Source: Desmodesmus armatus
Lineage: Eukaryota; Chlorophyta; Chlorophyceae; Sphaeropleales; Scenedesmaceae
Direction: 5' to 3'
DNA: 64,000 nt
Assembly (NCBI GenBank): GCA_007449985.2
Contig: VIIQ02000048.1
Span: 186,001 to 250,000 of the forward strand
Position 1 is the first letter of the stretch; each line of letters opens with the position of its first letter. Both the position numbers and the translations under genes were made by a program. Below the pieces are notes generated by a model. The model worked only from the letters and a program-made list of their open reading frames with translations. It was not told the DNA's origin and searched no databases. This document shows positions 17,255 to 28,823 of this stretch, piece after piece.

Positions 17255-19382
17255 ATGGAGTACGAATCAGGCAGTTACCAGAAGCTTCAAGTCAAGCAGT
17301 TCCCTGCTCGGTCTATTAGGGAGACAGCAGAGGGGAAGTACTGGAAGCAGTTCAAAGCCCCTGTGTTTGCAAAGCAGGTAAGAACCAAACAGCTGAACCT
17401 CATCGAAAGCTACATATACAAGTTAGCTGCTGCTGTGACGTATTGTGGAAGCAGAGTGGGACTGTGGCAGCTGGAAAGCTGTGTTGAGTGGGAGTGTGTG
17501 GGGGACGTGCAGCCGTAGCAACTGCAGTACCAGGGCTATCTGCACCGCACATGCCGCACGCACTGCTCATCTTTGGTGTCACAACTCTCTGCACAGCGCA
17601 GACAGCTGTGACACCCAAGATGCGCAGTGTGCGCATCATGGGGGCACATGATGGCCCCTGGCACAGCCGTCGCTAGGGCTGGCTCGTTTATACATTTGAT
17701 GTACATGGCACTCGACCCAAACACTACTGAGTGCGGGGACGCCCGGCACAGATACCCTTTGGTACTGCAGTTGCAGTGAGTGGCCAACAGCACGTACACA
17801 CTACTGTGCTGCTGCTGGTGCCCCTCATATGCAGTGGCCTGCTTCTTCCCTGTGCTCAGTCTGCTGGTGTGTGTAATGGTGTGTTGACCCGTCCCTTGTG
17901 TGTGATGTCTGTATGTGCAGTTTGGTCCCGTAACCCATGTAGAGTTCTGCGAGTCCTACCCCTACCACTTTGCAGTGACAGCATCAACAAGGGTGAGCAC
18001 AGCAACTGGGTGCAGCAGTGTCAAGGCGGCAGTCATGCGCCATACTGGGCCAACATGCATTGGGGCGACAGCAGCAACAGCAGCTGGTGGTTGCCAATGC
18101 TATGCAGTGATCCACAAGCTGCATGAGCCATCAGCAGTGCAGACAGCAGCTGCTGTGTCGTGAACCCCACCAGCCGGGCTTGCTACTGACCTATCACACA
18201 ACTACCATCGTTGCCACACTCACATGCTGCTGTGTGTACCCCTCCCCCCCCCCCCCACACACACACCACCCCCTTCAGGTGTTGTTGTACGATGGTCTCA
18301 GTCGCAACCTGCGCCGCACCTTCAGCCGCTTCAAGGACACGGCATACAGCGGCAGCATCAGGCAGGACGGCAAGCTGCTGGTGGCGGGGGGACAGAATGG
18401 CATTGTGCAGGTCAGGCGGGGGTGGGACACAATGGGGGTTATGCAGGGTTGAGGAAGGGGCATGTGTGCACGCCATGCCAAGCGAAGGCGGCATGAAACT
18501 TAGCAACTAGCCTCATTCTTGTGACAGGCTGCCTTTCCCTGGTTCCCAATTGTGTTAGCATGCCCTCACAGTTGCACCCCTGTTGTCTTCAGAGCTGGCC
18601 ATGCAGCTTTTCTGCTGCTGAATTATATTATGATTATTTTGTTATTACTATTATTATTATCGTTATATTTTATATTATTTTATCTTATTCCACCCTCTCA
18701 ACAGACTCAACACTCACGATCTCGCGCTGGTGCAAAATCTTCTCAAGCTCAGACTGCCGATGTGCCTTTTATCTTGATGCAGGTGTTTGACGCAGGCAGC
18801 CGGTCAGTGCTGCGGCAGCTGAAGGGCCACAGCCGGCCGGTGCATGTGACGCGCTTTGCGTCCGACAAGACGCATGTGCTGTCTGGTGGTGATGACGTCA
18901 CGCTGCGCTGGTGGGACATAGCCAGCGGCAAGCAGCTGCTGCGGCTGGTGGGTCATGAGGACTATGTGCGGGCGGCAGCAGCCAGCAGCAGCAGCAGCGA
19001 CACGTGGGCTTCAGGTGGGGATGGGAAGGGAGTGAGGGAGGGCAGGGATGGGACCAGGGGGAGTAGGTGTGGGGATCAGGGGAGACGGGTGAGTGGGTCA
19101 TGAGGACTATGTGCGGGCAGCAGCGGCCAGCAGCAGCAGCAGCGACACATGGGCGTCAGGTGGGGAGGGTGTGACAGGGGTGGTTGCAGGGGGGGGGGGA
19201 GGGAGTGGGTGGGGAGTGGGTGGGGAGATGGAAGGGGGCAAGGGGAAGGTGGAAGGATGGTGGAGAAAGCAGATGCCACCCCTGGTGCAAAAAGGGTGAG
19301 GGGATTGTGGGAGGCTCAGGGGATTGTGGGAGGCTCAAAGCGGGGGGGGGGGGGACTAGGTGCGGGCGCCAGCAGCCATCAT

Positions 19383-19414
<32 letters not shown>

Positions 19415-22400
19415 GCACCTGGGCGTCAGGTGTGGCATTCTTACACACCAGTTTCGCTCGTTCAGCTCTGCAGATGCGCTTGTCATATGGTGGTTGTTTG
19501 TCAGGCACAGCGGGGCGAGGGTGGATCAACAGGGGGGTGGGGGGTGGGGGGTGGGGGTGGGGGTGGGGGGAAAGGGGCCACAGGGTCAGGTGGCCTGGTC
19601 CTCGGCTTGTGGTGATGGGGTGGGGTGTTGGCGGATGACCACTCAGGGTGCCACACACAGCCTGTAGCTGCACTGACTGTGTGTCGTGGTGTGCTGTGCT
19701 GTGCTGTCACAATTTCAAGCACTCCCTCCCGCCCCCCACTCGTGCAGTGCTTGCCTTGCTCTATTCCCCCCTCCCTTTGGTGCCTTGTCCACTCCTGTCA
19801 CTCCCTCCGCCCTCCCCGTCGTCTCTCACACCTCCCCCCCCCCCTCTCGCCGCCTGCCTACTTCCCTTGACCCTGCCTGCTTTATTCAGGCGGGTATGAC
19901 CACACAGTGAAGCTGTGGGATGTGCGTGCGGGGCCTCAGTGTGCCATGAGCCTCGACCATGGTGCGCCTGTTGAGGACTTGGCCTTCTTCCCCTCTGGTG
20001 GCCTGATGGTGTCAGCGGGAGGCACCAGCCTGTGTGTGTGGGACCTGCTCAGGTGAGATAGATGCTGACATAGCCATGCATGTGCATGTGTTTGTTTTTG
20101 AGGGGGTGGTTGTGCATGTGGATGTGGTCTTGGTTGGTGATTAGGTTGCAGTGAATGGTGAAGGAGAGCCGCACACAATTCAAGTGACATCATGATGCAT
20201 GGCATGCATGTGTAGTGTTATCGTTATCCCAGCGCAAACACTTGGGCTCTGAACAGCTGCCTCTCTGCCTCCTCCTGCTGTCTGCACTGCCTGCTGTCCC
20301 TCCCCCCCCCCCCCACACCCCAGTGGCGGCAAGCTGTTGCGGCGCCTGTCAAACTTCCAGAAGACCGTCAGCTGTGTGCGGCTATCACCCCTAGCTGGAC
20401 CCGACTCAGCCGCAGCCCCCCGCATGCTGGCTGGCTCGCTGGACGGTCACGTGAAGGTGTTTGAGCTGAATGAGTTCAAGGTCACCTCTGCCTCCAAGTA
20501 CCCTGCCCCTGTCACCAGCATGGCCATCAGCCCCGACTGCTCGCTGCTGGCAGTGGGGATGGGGGACGGGATGCTGTCGGTGCGCAAGCACGCACGACCA
20601 AAGCCGCTGCAGGTGAGGCTGGAGTTTGACCTGATTTGATTACCGTGGCGAGGGGCGGAGCGAGGAGGGGAGCGGCAGGGGCGGATTGATGGTTATGGTG
20701 GCGTGGGCCCCAGTGGCCTGACCTGATTCGACGCACAAGAGCAACACCAAGGGGCTGAGATGTGGGGTGTTGCAGAGTCCACTGCCTATGTGTGTCTAGT
20801 GCTTGTGTATGTTTGTCAGCATCATCCGTGTTGTGACAACGCAATCAGCAAGACAGAAAGAACTGTGGCTTCACGACTGTTCAAACATCAGTGTATCACG
20901 TACGTGTTCCATCCTTGCCGCCGTCTGCCTGCCCCCGTCCCCAGGGTTCCGCTGCTGCTGTTGCTGCCAGCCGTCGGCGCGTGTACACGCCGCGCCTTAC
21001 GGCGTCCAACTTCCGCTTCTTCCTGCGTGGGCGCAGCAGCAAGGCTGCAGCTGGTGACGTGGTGGTGTCTGCCAGGCGCAGGGCCAACCTGGCACCATAT
21101 GACAGGGCACTCAGGGCCTTCAGATACGGGTGAGTAGCACTGTATTTTCTATCAAGTAACCAACACAGATTTGAAAAGAAATGAACAATGTTCATTCATT
21201 TTTTCTAAATAGAGGTTTTTTTTCAATAGTTCAAGCAAGATATCCAAGACTGGACTTGGTGATGGAAGGGGTTGACTTTTCTTTAGCAGCAAGGCTGCTG
21301 CTGGTGATGTGGTGGTGTCTGCCAGGCGCAGGGCTATTGTGGCACTCTATGACAGGGCACTCAGGGCTTTTTAGGTATAGGTGAGTGATGGACTCAATGG
21401 TGGAAGTGTCTGCTCAGTGGTGGAAGTGTGCATGTTCCTGCGCTCTCCTTTGGTAGTATGGCTGAAACAGCAAGTCAACAGACCTGCTGTTCAAACCATA
21501 CTACTGAAGGGAAGCGCAGGAACATGCACACGCCCACCACTAAGCAGACACTTGATTCCTGGCCGTGTATGCTGCATGACATCCCTGGGAGTGTGGCTGC
21601 AGCAGTAGTGATATTACTAAGATGGGACCTCTGCAATGAAGCACACACAAAGATAGAACCATGGCATTGCATCCACAGTACGAACAGCCGCCATATGTAT
21701 GTTGGAGGCCCCTCCAATATTTTTGTATGTAATTTGGCTTTTATGGAAGTGTTGGATGCTGCCTTGGCAACGCAGCGGCCTGAGGTTGTCCACAGTGATG
21801 CTACCAATATAGACTTCATAACAAAGTGCAAACTGGACGAGAGCGTGCCGGCAACAGGTACACTGCTGCTTGTGCTATTCGCCGAGTTGTCAGCGAGTGA
21901 AAGCCCCCATGAGCACCCTCATGGCCTTGAGCTAGTGCCAAGGTTAGGACTTTATCCCAACCACACCTGTACTGTATCGTGTACTGTGATTAGTGAGCAG
22001 CCGCAGCACGAGTGTGGATTTTTGTTCATGGAGTTCTGATCTACAGAACACCAAGAACAAAAATCCATGCTCGTGTTGCGTGCTGGTCTGCAATGAGGCA
22101 CTGGGCCCTGTCCACTCAGCAGTAGTGACACCACTGAGATGGACCCCTGCAACAAAGCAGACACAGAGATAGAATTACGTGGCACCTTATGCTTCACTAC
22201 GAACAGCGGCCACATGTGTCTTGGGTCCCTTGAGTTTCTTTCTGTGCAGCTTTGCCTGTAGGGAGGCGCTGGACGCTGCCCTGTCCACGAAGCAGTAGTG
22301 AAACCACTAAAATGGACCTCTGCAACGAAGCGCACTAATCATTCAATCACACAGCACTTCATGCATCAGTACGAACAGCCGCCACATGTGTGTAGACGCA

Positions 22401-23735
22401 GGGAGTGCATCCAGCCAAATGCATGAACCATCCAAGGATGTGACATGTGTGTTGCACTCATCTAATCATATCTGTTGTGTATCCATTGCTTGTAGGATCC
22501 CTTGTCCACGCAGCAGTGATACCATTTAGACCCTCTCCCTCTGCAATTCACACATGGAATGGTACATTCACATGGCACCTCGTGCATCAGTCGAACAGCC
22601 GCCACATGTCTTGGGTCCCTCAAACTTCGTTTGTTTGTTCATCTTTGCTTGTAGGGAGGCGCTGGATGCTGCCCTGTCGACGCAGCGGCCTGAGGTTGTC
22701 CACAGCATGCTGGAGGAACTGGCAGCGCGGTCAGGCCTGCATGCAGCACTGGCAGGCAGGACCCCTCAGCAGCTGCTGCCGCTGCTGCAGCACCTGTGCA
22801 GACACATAACGGACCCGCGGCATAGCCAGGTGCTGGCGGGTGTTGCTGCGCGAGTGATGGACCTGGTGGCTACATCAACCAATGCTGACGCAGAGGTGAG
22901 GGAGGCAAAGGGAGTGACGGGGGTGGGGGCACCCCCTGGGTAGGGGTGCTAGGCGTACTTCACTGGTGAGGCTTTGCCTCTGGCCCCTGGCAGTGGGGTT
23001 GGCTGTTTGTTTTGTGTGTGGTCAGCTGGTGGCAATTTCACTCAATGCTGACCCAGCGGTGAGGGAGGTGCAGGAGCAAGTGCCATTGGTGGTCCATAGG
23101 GACGACTGCATGCATGTAGCATTGCCAGATTTTTAATTTAAACAGCGGCGACAGGTATAAATGTTTGACGGCGTGGCGACTATTTACTGAGTGCAGAAGT
23201 GAGGCACTGGGGCAACAGCTGGCCAGCTGCACAGCTGGGGGCGGGGGGAGGGAGGGGTTGAGCTCGGCATGCGGTCCTGTTGAGTGATGATGGCACCACC
23301 AGTGCAGCGGGAGGCGTTCTTGGGTACTGAGGGGTTTAGGGTGTAGGACCTAACCCAACCCAACCCAACCCTTAACTCTAAGCCAGCAGTGACAGCGGTG
23401 AGTCTATGCCATGCAACAACACCCTGTCACATCCACATCACCGCAGTTATGATACTACTCTCCTCCACCTCTCTTGCCCCCCCCCCCCCCAGGTTGATGC
23501 GTGGTTGTCGAAGCTGCGTGACGCCCTGAGGCAGGAGGTGAAGCTGGCAGAGACGCTGCAGCTGCTCAGCGGCTGCCTGGAACCCATACTGGCAGCAGCA
23601 CTCACGGATCAGCAACCACCATCTCCTGATGCACAGCATTGCAGGTGCAGCTGCTGCGGCGATTTTGTCGATCGGTGTACGCAAGCCGTGTTGCACAGCG
23701 GGTGCAGAGAGATGCAATGTGGCTTGGTGCAGTAA
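17255..23735 (+). CDS. UTP15: UTP15, U3 snoRNP / SSU processome WD40 protein
   Basis: Nine exons (17255-17377, 17921-17992, 18279-18410, 18783-19014, 19890-20052, 20324-20612, 20945-21129, 22655-22895, 23493-23735) join in phase to give 559 residues, close to the usual length of about 500-520. UTP15 is a nucleolar t-UTP/UtpA component needed for early pre-18S rRNA processing. Matching features are the N-terminal KYWKQFKAPVFAKQ and FGPVTHVEFCESYPYHFAVT, and WD40 blades such as GHSRPVHVTRFASDKTHVLS, GGYDHTVKLWDVRAG and ILAGSLDGHVKVFELNEF-like text in exon 6. The C-terminal helical UTP15 domain contains ALDAALSTQRPEVVHSMLEEL-like text in exon 8 and VDAWLSKLRDALRQ in exon 9. Introns 4, 7 and 8 carry echoes of neighbouring exons. 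The last stop is tentative, since a donor-like CAG|GTGCAG occurs in exon 9. Confidence 0.92.
19083..19432 (+). repeat. two intronic echoes of UTP15 exon 4 end
   Basis: Copies at 19083-19160 and about 19352-19432 repeat the end of exon 4 (GHEDYVRAAAASSSSSDTWASG) with the donor region attached. The first copy is nearly intact at the protein level. The second has a CAT/CAG-expanded centre. Confidence 0.9.
21279..21390 (+). repeat. intronic echo of UTP15 exon 7 end
   Basis: This repeats the exon 7 end from about 21035 onward (parent SSKAAAGDVVVSARRRANLA). It differs by several substitutions, gains a TAG near the junction and still carries GGTGAGTG as a donor. Confidence 0.9.
21403..21554. repeat. 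73-bp imperfect foldback in UTP15 intron 7
   Basis: The left arm 21403-21475 and right arm 21482-21554 are reverse complements with few mismatches (core GTGCATGTTCCTGCGCT). Only about six bases separate the arms. Confidence 0.92.
21600..22420 (+). repeat. tandem echoes of the UTP15 intron 7/exon 8 junction
   Basis: The block before and into exon 8 (about 22505-22710) contains GAACAGCCGCCACATG, an acceptor, and EALDAALSTQRPEVVHS. It recurs at about 21600-21800 and 22110-22300, and partly at 22295-22420. Copies share both intron and exon text, so the unit spans the splice acceptor. Confidence 0.9.
22002..22080. repeat. 36-bp imperfect foldback in UTP15 intron 7
   Basis: Arms 22002-22037 and 22045-22080 are near-perfect reverse complements sharing TGGATTTTTGTTC, with a seven-base loop. 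Confidence 0.9.
23020..23075 (+). repeat. intronic echo of UTP15 exon 8 end
   Basis: Text equivalent to the exon 8 end and donor (LVATSTNADAE then GTGAGGGAGG) recurs about 160 bp downstream as LVAISLNADPA followed by GGTGAGGGAGG. Confidence 0.85.
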
Positions 23736-25479
23736 GCTTGTGTGCATGCTGATGGCTGCTGTGGTGTGGTCGTGCTATACAGCACAGATGTGTCCTGCGC
23801 GAGCGCATGTCAGCCCAGCACTTGGTGCAGTGTGTGCTGAGGCTCATGCGCTGTTGTGTCTTCCTTATCTTGGCAGCTCCAGCTGGTGGTTCTTGGTTGT
23901 GGTGGCCAACGTTGTTGACAGCCCATTGATACAAAGGCATCGCCGCATGCCAGGTGCTAACTGCAAGAGCACTTGCGGTACCGGTGCGTGCAGTGGTGTG
24001 TGGCGTCGCCTAGCCGGGTACTGTACTGCCCAGTGCAGGCTCGTGCACCATATGTTAATTTCTGCTGCTTGAGCTCATGTCTCTTGTAGAGCCCAACGCG
24101 TGCACCGCATGTGTTTGACGGGCGAGAGCAGGCTGGATTGATGTTGTGAAAAACATGCCAATGCATGTTGCAGCGGGTGCAGCCTTGTAGTGTGGGTGTG
24201 TTGTGTGCTTATGAAGATGGCCATATGGCCATCAATGCCAGCCTGGCTCACAGGATTCACACCTTCAGCTTTCACATGCCGCCTTGTCTCTGCACCTATA
24301 GCTGCAGTGCACCCAGGCTGGCCTGCTAGCCATGCTCTGTGCTGACCAGTGCCCAGTGCCCAGTGCTGCATTGGTGTGTTAGGCTGCACACAACCCTTGC
24401 CTTCAGAGTTGGCAAGTCACACCAGAGCAGGGTGACACTTGGGCGCTTCAAGCGCCCCTTGGCAAGCCCGCCAGGTTGTCCATGCCAAATTTATTGTCTT
24501 GGGTCCTTTGTAAACATGGCCAACTGCCCGGCTTTCAGCAGCTGCTGTCAGTGTTACACACGCGTGAGTCTGCACACGGGGCTGCACACACCGATGGTTG
24601 TGGCCTGGCACATTGTGCTCTCTAACGTGTGCAGTCAGTCTCCCCAGCTATCTTTTGTCTACATCGGTTGTCACGCAGTCTGGAGGTTATGATGGCAAGA
24701 GTTGACACCTGTGCAGGTATCAACTATCGCCATCATAACCCCAACACTGCGTGACAACCAATGTAGAAAAAGACTGGTGAGGAGACTGACTGCACACGCA
24801 TGCACCAACCATTCTGAAAGTTGACAACATCTGCAATGCAGCCCATTAGGAGTGGCATGTAGTGTGTGGCGGCAGAGGTTGCTGTGCAACCTTGTGGACC
24901 CCAAGGCTGGCAAAATATGTCAACAGTGTGTCGGGAACAGCCGAGGTCACAGGTGGCAGCAACAGCAGCAAAAGCGCTGACAATTGCTTTGGTTTGGAGT
25001 ACAATATAGCCCAGGAAAAAAAACAGATACTGCAGACTGCACTGGTACGGAAGGCTGAGGGTGGAGCTGACTGGGCAGCCATGTGTACTGATCGTACTCT
25101 TGTGAGTTGCCAGCCTGACACCATGGTGGCCAGCACTGGCAGCTGGCCAGCTGCTCAGATGACAGCTTGTGTGTGCCGCAGGGCTGTCTAGACGGGAGAA
25201 TGTGACCCGCGACTGAACTTGAAGCAGAAATGGGGCTTCACCTTTACAGCAGCCAATGGCTGCCAGCCATGCTGGCATGGTCCCTTATGGTCCAGGTGTG
25301 ATACCGGGTATTGCCCATGGGGAGGTTACAATTGTCACTCCCAGAGATAGCTCAATCACAAGGATGCTGACAAACGCGTTCGCGAATCACTTGGACCCCT
25401 CGATGCAAATCCCCTTGTTGATCCCAGATCAGATCACAATGCAGGAATCCAGTCTCAGTATAGTCATAAAACGGTATTG
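23736..25479. other. intergenic region with a foldback element, no supported gene
   Basis: No exon chain or recognisable protein is visible between UTP15 and PIG-S. The main structure is the long foldback at 24626-24799. The promoter of PIG-S must lie near the right end. Confidence 0.5.
24626..24799. mobile_element. MITE-like foldback element
   Basis: Arms 24626-24707 and 24718-24799 are imperfect reverse complements of about 80 bp with a loop of about ten bases. The outer ends share CGTGTGCAGTCAGTCTCC and the inner part shares GGTTGTCACGCAGT. No transposase is present. A non-autonomous foldback or MITE is the likely reading, but I could not define a target-site duplication. Confidence 0.65.
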
Positions 25480-28178
25480 ATGGTTGACCCAGGATCGAGG
25501 CAGCAGCAAGCAGGGGGCACCAGAGAGCAGCTACAGCAGCGGAAGGCTCCAGGCATCAAGCGTCTGCTTGTGATTGCCAGTGCTGTGGCGTATGTCGTGT
25601 GCCTAGGTGAGGATGAACAGACACTGTTAATACAATCTGGCAGCATGGCTTGTCGTGATTCCTGCCAATCACTGTCTCACAAGCTCACACTGCACTATCA
25701 CCTTGGTACTGTGCTGCTGTGTCTTGTGGCCAGGCATCCCAGTATGGTGGCAGACCACCAGCCTGCACAGGCCGCCTCTGCCCCACACCGCCATGCAGCA
25801 GGTGGCAGTGGAGGCCAGCAGCAGCACAGCCTTCCTGCCTGTGACTCTGCAGCTGGTGGTGGTGCTGCCAGAAGGTGTGTGCAGCCTGCTGTACAATGCT
25901 TGATGTTCAAGTTGTTGCTGGAACATGCCTTCTGAGACTTGTAACTGTATATCTGTATGGAGTCTGCTCAGGTCTGGATGGAGTGTTGACCGGCTACTGA
26001 TTGACGCGATGTAGTGACCACCTTTTCTGCGTCCCTGACTGCTGCTGTGCTGCAGGGCATGAGGCAGCCAGCAGTGCACAGCTGGCAGCAGCGCTCCACA
26101 GCAGCATGCAGTCCGCAGTGGCTAACACTCAGCTACCGTCTGTCAAGCTGTCAACAACAGTCACCACAAGACAAGGTGGCTGCCAGCAACACCCTACATC
26201 ACCTGCCGACACACCAGCACCATCCCCACACACACATTGTACAGCCGATTGGGCTGCAGCAGCGCAGCACCTGACCAGCGCTGCCAGCAGCAGCACGCGC
26301 GGCCAACAGCAGCTGGACGAATGGCTACTGCAGCTGCAGCAACAAGCAGTCCAGCACACTGGGGAGTCAGCAGCGCTGCCTGAAACAGCAGCAGGACAGT
26401 ACATCTTGTACCTGCTGCCTCTGCAGGAAGAATATTCTTCCACCCCACCCAGCACAGCATCAGCCAGCACAGACAGTAGCAGCAGTAGCAGTAGCAGTAG
26501 CAGTGGAACGCTTGTCGTAGGCCGCCACCGCCACGCATGGCTGACCTACCACCCTGCACAGCTGCTCCAGCAACAGCAGCTCGAGTCAAAAGCAGCAGCT
26601 GCTGCCTCAACGGTTCTCAGCTGCTGCTTCGGCCTGCATGCCGGCCCTGCAGGGCTCAATACTGCAGGCAGCCTGCCTATCTCTCCCGCAGGACAGACCG
26701 TTCTATCCTTCTCACTCCTGAACGCAGACCCAGCAGCAGGGGCACACTTTTCCTGGGATATGCAGGGCTGGGAGGGGCAGTACCTTACCCCAGTGGCAGC
26801 TAGCCTGGCCTCTGTGACACAGGTCAGTGTGGAGTCTCAGGTGCTGCAGTACACACCAGCACGGCTGCAGGGACAGTGGAGCAACAAGCACGCAGCTTAC
26901 GTTGTCAAGGGCTCGCAGCTACCGTTCTTCTTGGACAGTGAGTGGGCTTTGGAGCCGGGGCGGGCAGTGACTCCCCGCGAGGGGTCTCCTGCAGGTGCTG
27001 CTGCTGGTGGTGAAGGTGAACAGTCATCAGCAGCAGGGGCAAGGGCTGGGGGAATGCTTGTTGAGCCGCACGTGCTGCACTTTGTGGTGTATGTGCCGCC
27101 GCCACAGCAGCGGCCGCTGCAGCTGTTGGGCCGCAAGGGCAGGCTCCGGGACAGCAACAGCTATGTGATCCCTGCATGGGGAGGGCTCATGGTGCTGAAC
27201 CCTGGGGAACAACAAAGGGCAAACAGCAGCACCAGCACAGCTGGTGGCAGTGGCAGCTCAGCAGCAGCAGTGCTCCTGACAACAGACCAGTCTCAGGAGA
27301 TTGCTGCTGTTGTGATCGCACAGCTGCAGGCTCTATTTGGTGTGGCACCAGCTGCCACAGACAGCGGCAGCAGTACAGCAAACCTCAAAATTGAGGTTTT
27401 GCCAGCGGGGCGGTCAGGGTTTAGTGGGTGGCAGGTTGATGCGCTGCTGCGTCAGCGCTCGGGTCATGATGTGCGGGAGGCGGCGAGGGTGCTGGCTGCG
27501 CTGTCTACATTGGTGCAGGAGCTGCCCAACCTTGAGATGCCAGACCTTATTGGGGAGCAGGTGTGTTATGCCAGGACTTGTTATGGGTTCAGAATTTCCC
27601 AGACAGGACTTGAGTTGTGGAGTGTTGCAGCCTTGGTATGTAAGGGTTTCATGTTCATGCTGTCCGGTAGGGACAGCTACATACAACCTGACAGCCATGT
27701 CGCTTGTTTTCATGGATCCATTGCTTCTGCCAACATGTATCCCTATTCGCATGCATATGGTGTGACCTCCATGTGGTGCCTGGTGGCATTCATGCAACCC
27801 TTACCTTCCCCTGGTACCTGTGCTGCCCTGTCTGCTGCTGCTTGCCGCTTTTCGCTGCTGCTGCTACTACTGCTGCAGGTGTCACAAGCCCTGTCAGCCA
27901 TCAGCATCGCCTGGCAGCACACAGCAGCTGGAAACTACATAGCTGCTGCCGCTGCTGCCACGTCAGCACATGCAGCCGCTGAAGCAGCCTTCTCCCACCC
28001 CGCAGTCCTGGCCCAGCTGAACTTCCCTGAGAGCCACAAGCTGGGTGTCTACATGCCGCTGTTCCTGCCCCTGTGTGTTCCACTGATACAGGGCCTGATG
28101 GGTCAGTTGGTGTACTACAGCAAGCAGCGGCGGAGATACAGGCAGGCTGGGCTAGGCAGGCAGCGGCAGACCAGTTGA
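25480..28178 (+). CDS. PIGS: PIG-S, GPI transamidase complex subunit
   Basis: Four exons (25480-25606, 25734-25874, 26056-27560, 27879-28178) join in phase to give 690 residues. PIG-S (Gpi17 in yeast) is an ER-membrane subunit of the transamidase that attaches GPI anchors to proteins. The N-terminal membrane segment (IKRLLVIASAVAYVVCLG) runs directly into GIPVWWQTTSLHRPPLP, the most recognisable motif of the family. The lumenal part contains VSVESQVLQYTPARL, LPFFLDSEWALE, HVLHFVVYVPP and YVIPAWGGLMVLNP. A C-terminal membrane segment (YMPLFLPLCVPLIQGLMGQL) precedes a basic tail. This two-membrane layout matches the family. Several Ala/Ser/Gln tracts inflate the lumenal domain. The gene stands alone. 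Confidence 0.93.
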
Positions 28179-28823
28179 TGAGGTGTTGAACGTTATGTTT
28201 TGTGATTTATTGTGATGGTTACTGTCATATGTACTGTGATGTGTACGGTACCCTAGGAGCCTCTGGCTGCCCTAGCTGTACATGCTTGTTTTTGGGTGGA
28301 AGTGGCTTTCACTGAACCGGTAGCAGCTGGTCAAGCTGGGTGAACTGTGCTGAAAGGCTTTCTTGTCAAAAAGGAAAATCAGCTGGCCGACGTTGGTGAA
28401 GAGTGTACCAGCTCAATGTTACACTCCACAGCATCCTCAAGGAGTCATGTCCATCTACTAGTCAGTAACTTACTGACAGTTGAACTGTGCCCCAATGGTC
28501 GCAACATCCAGATCCAGACGAAGCCAACATTTAGCATTGCATCCAAACGACACTTGCTGCTGAGTGACTCCAACAACAACAACAGCACACCATTGACCTA
28601 ACAGGTTGACAGGGGTCACAGCAGTTCTTTGGCTCTGCCAGGCATACCCCTGTGTATGCACGTGCACACGAAAGTGCACAGTGGCCCAGCGCTAGCATGC
28701 ACCACCACACGTGTCACACAGTCCATGCAGTGCCACACACTTGCGCACATACAGTGTCAACACCTCTTGCCCCTACAGGGCAGAATGCTCCAACCACTGG
28801 TCACCAGTGCCTACAGATACCCT
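28179..28823. other. convergent 3' region, no gene seen
   Basis: This lies between the stops of PIG-S (+) and the next minus-strand gene. It contains a short (AAC)n run near 28573 and nothing else recognisable. Confidence 0.5.

Noticed and set aside
23340..23390. Telomere-like CCCAACCCAACCCAACCC repeat
   Set aside because: The unit is CCCAA, not the TTTAGGG or TTTTAGGG telomere repeats of green algae, with only a few copies inside a UTP15 intron.
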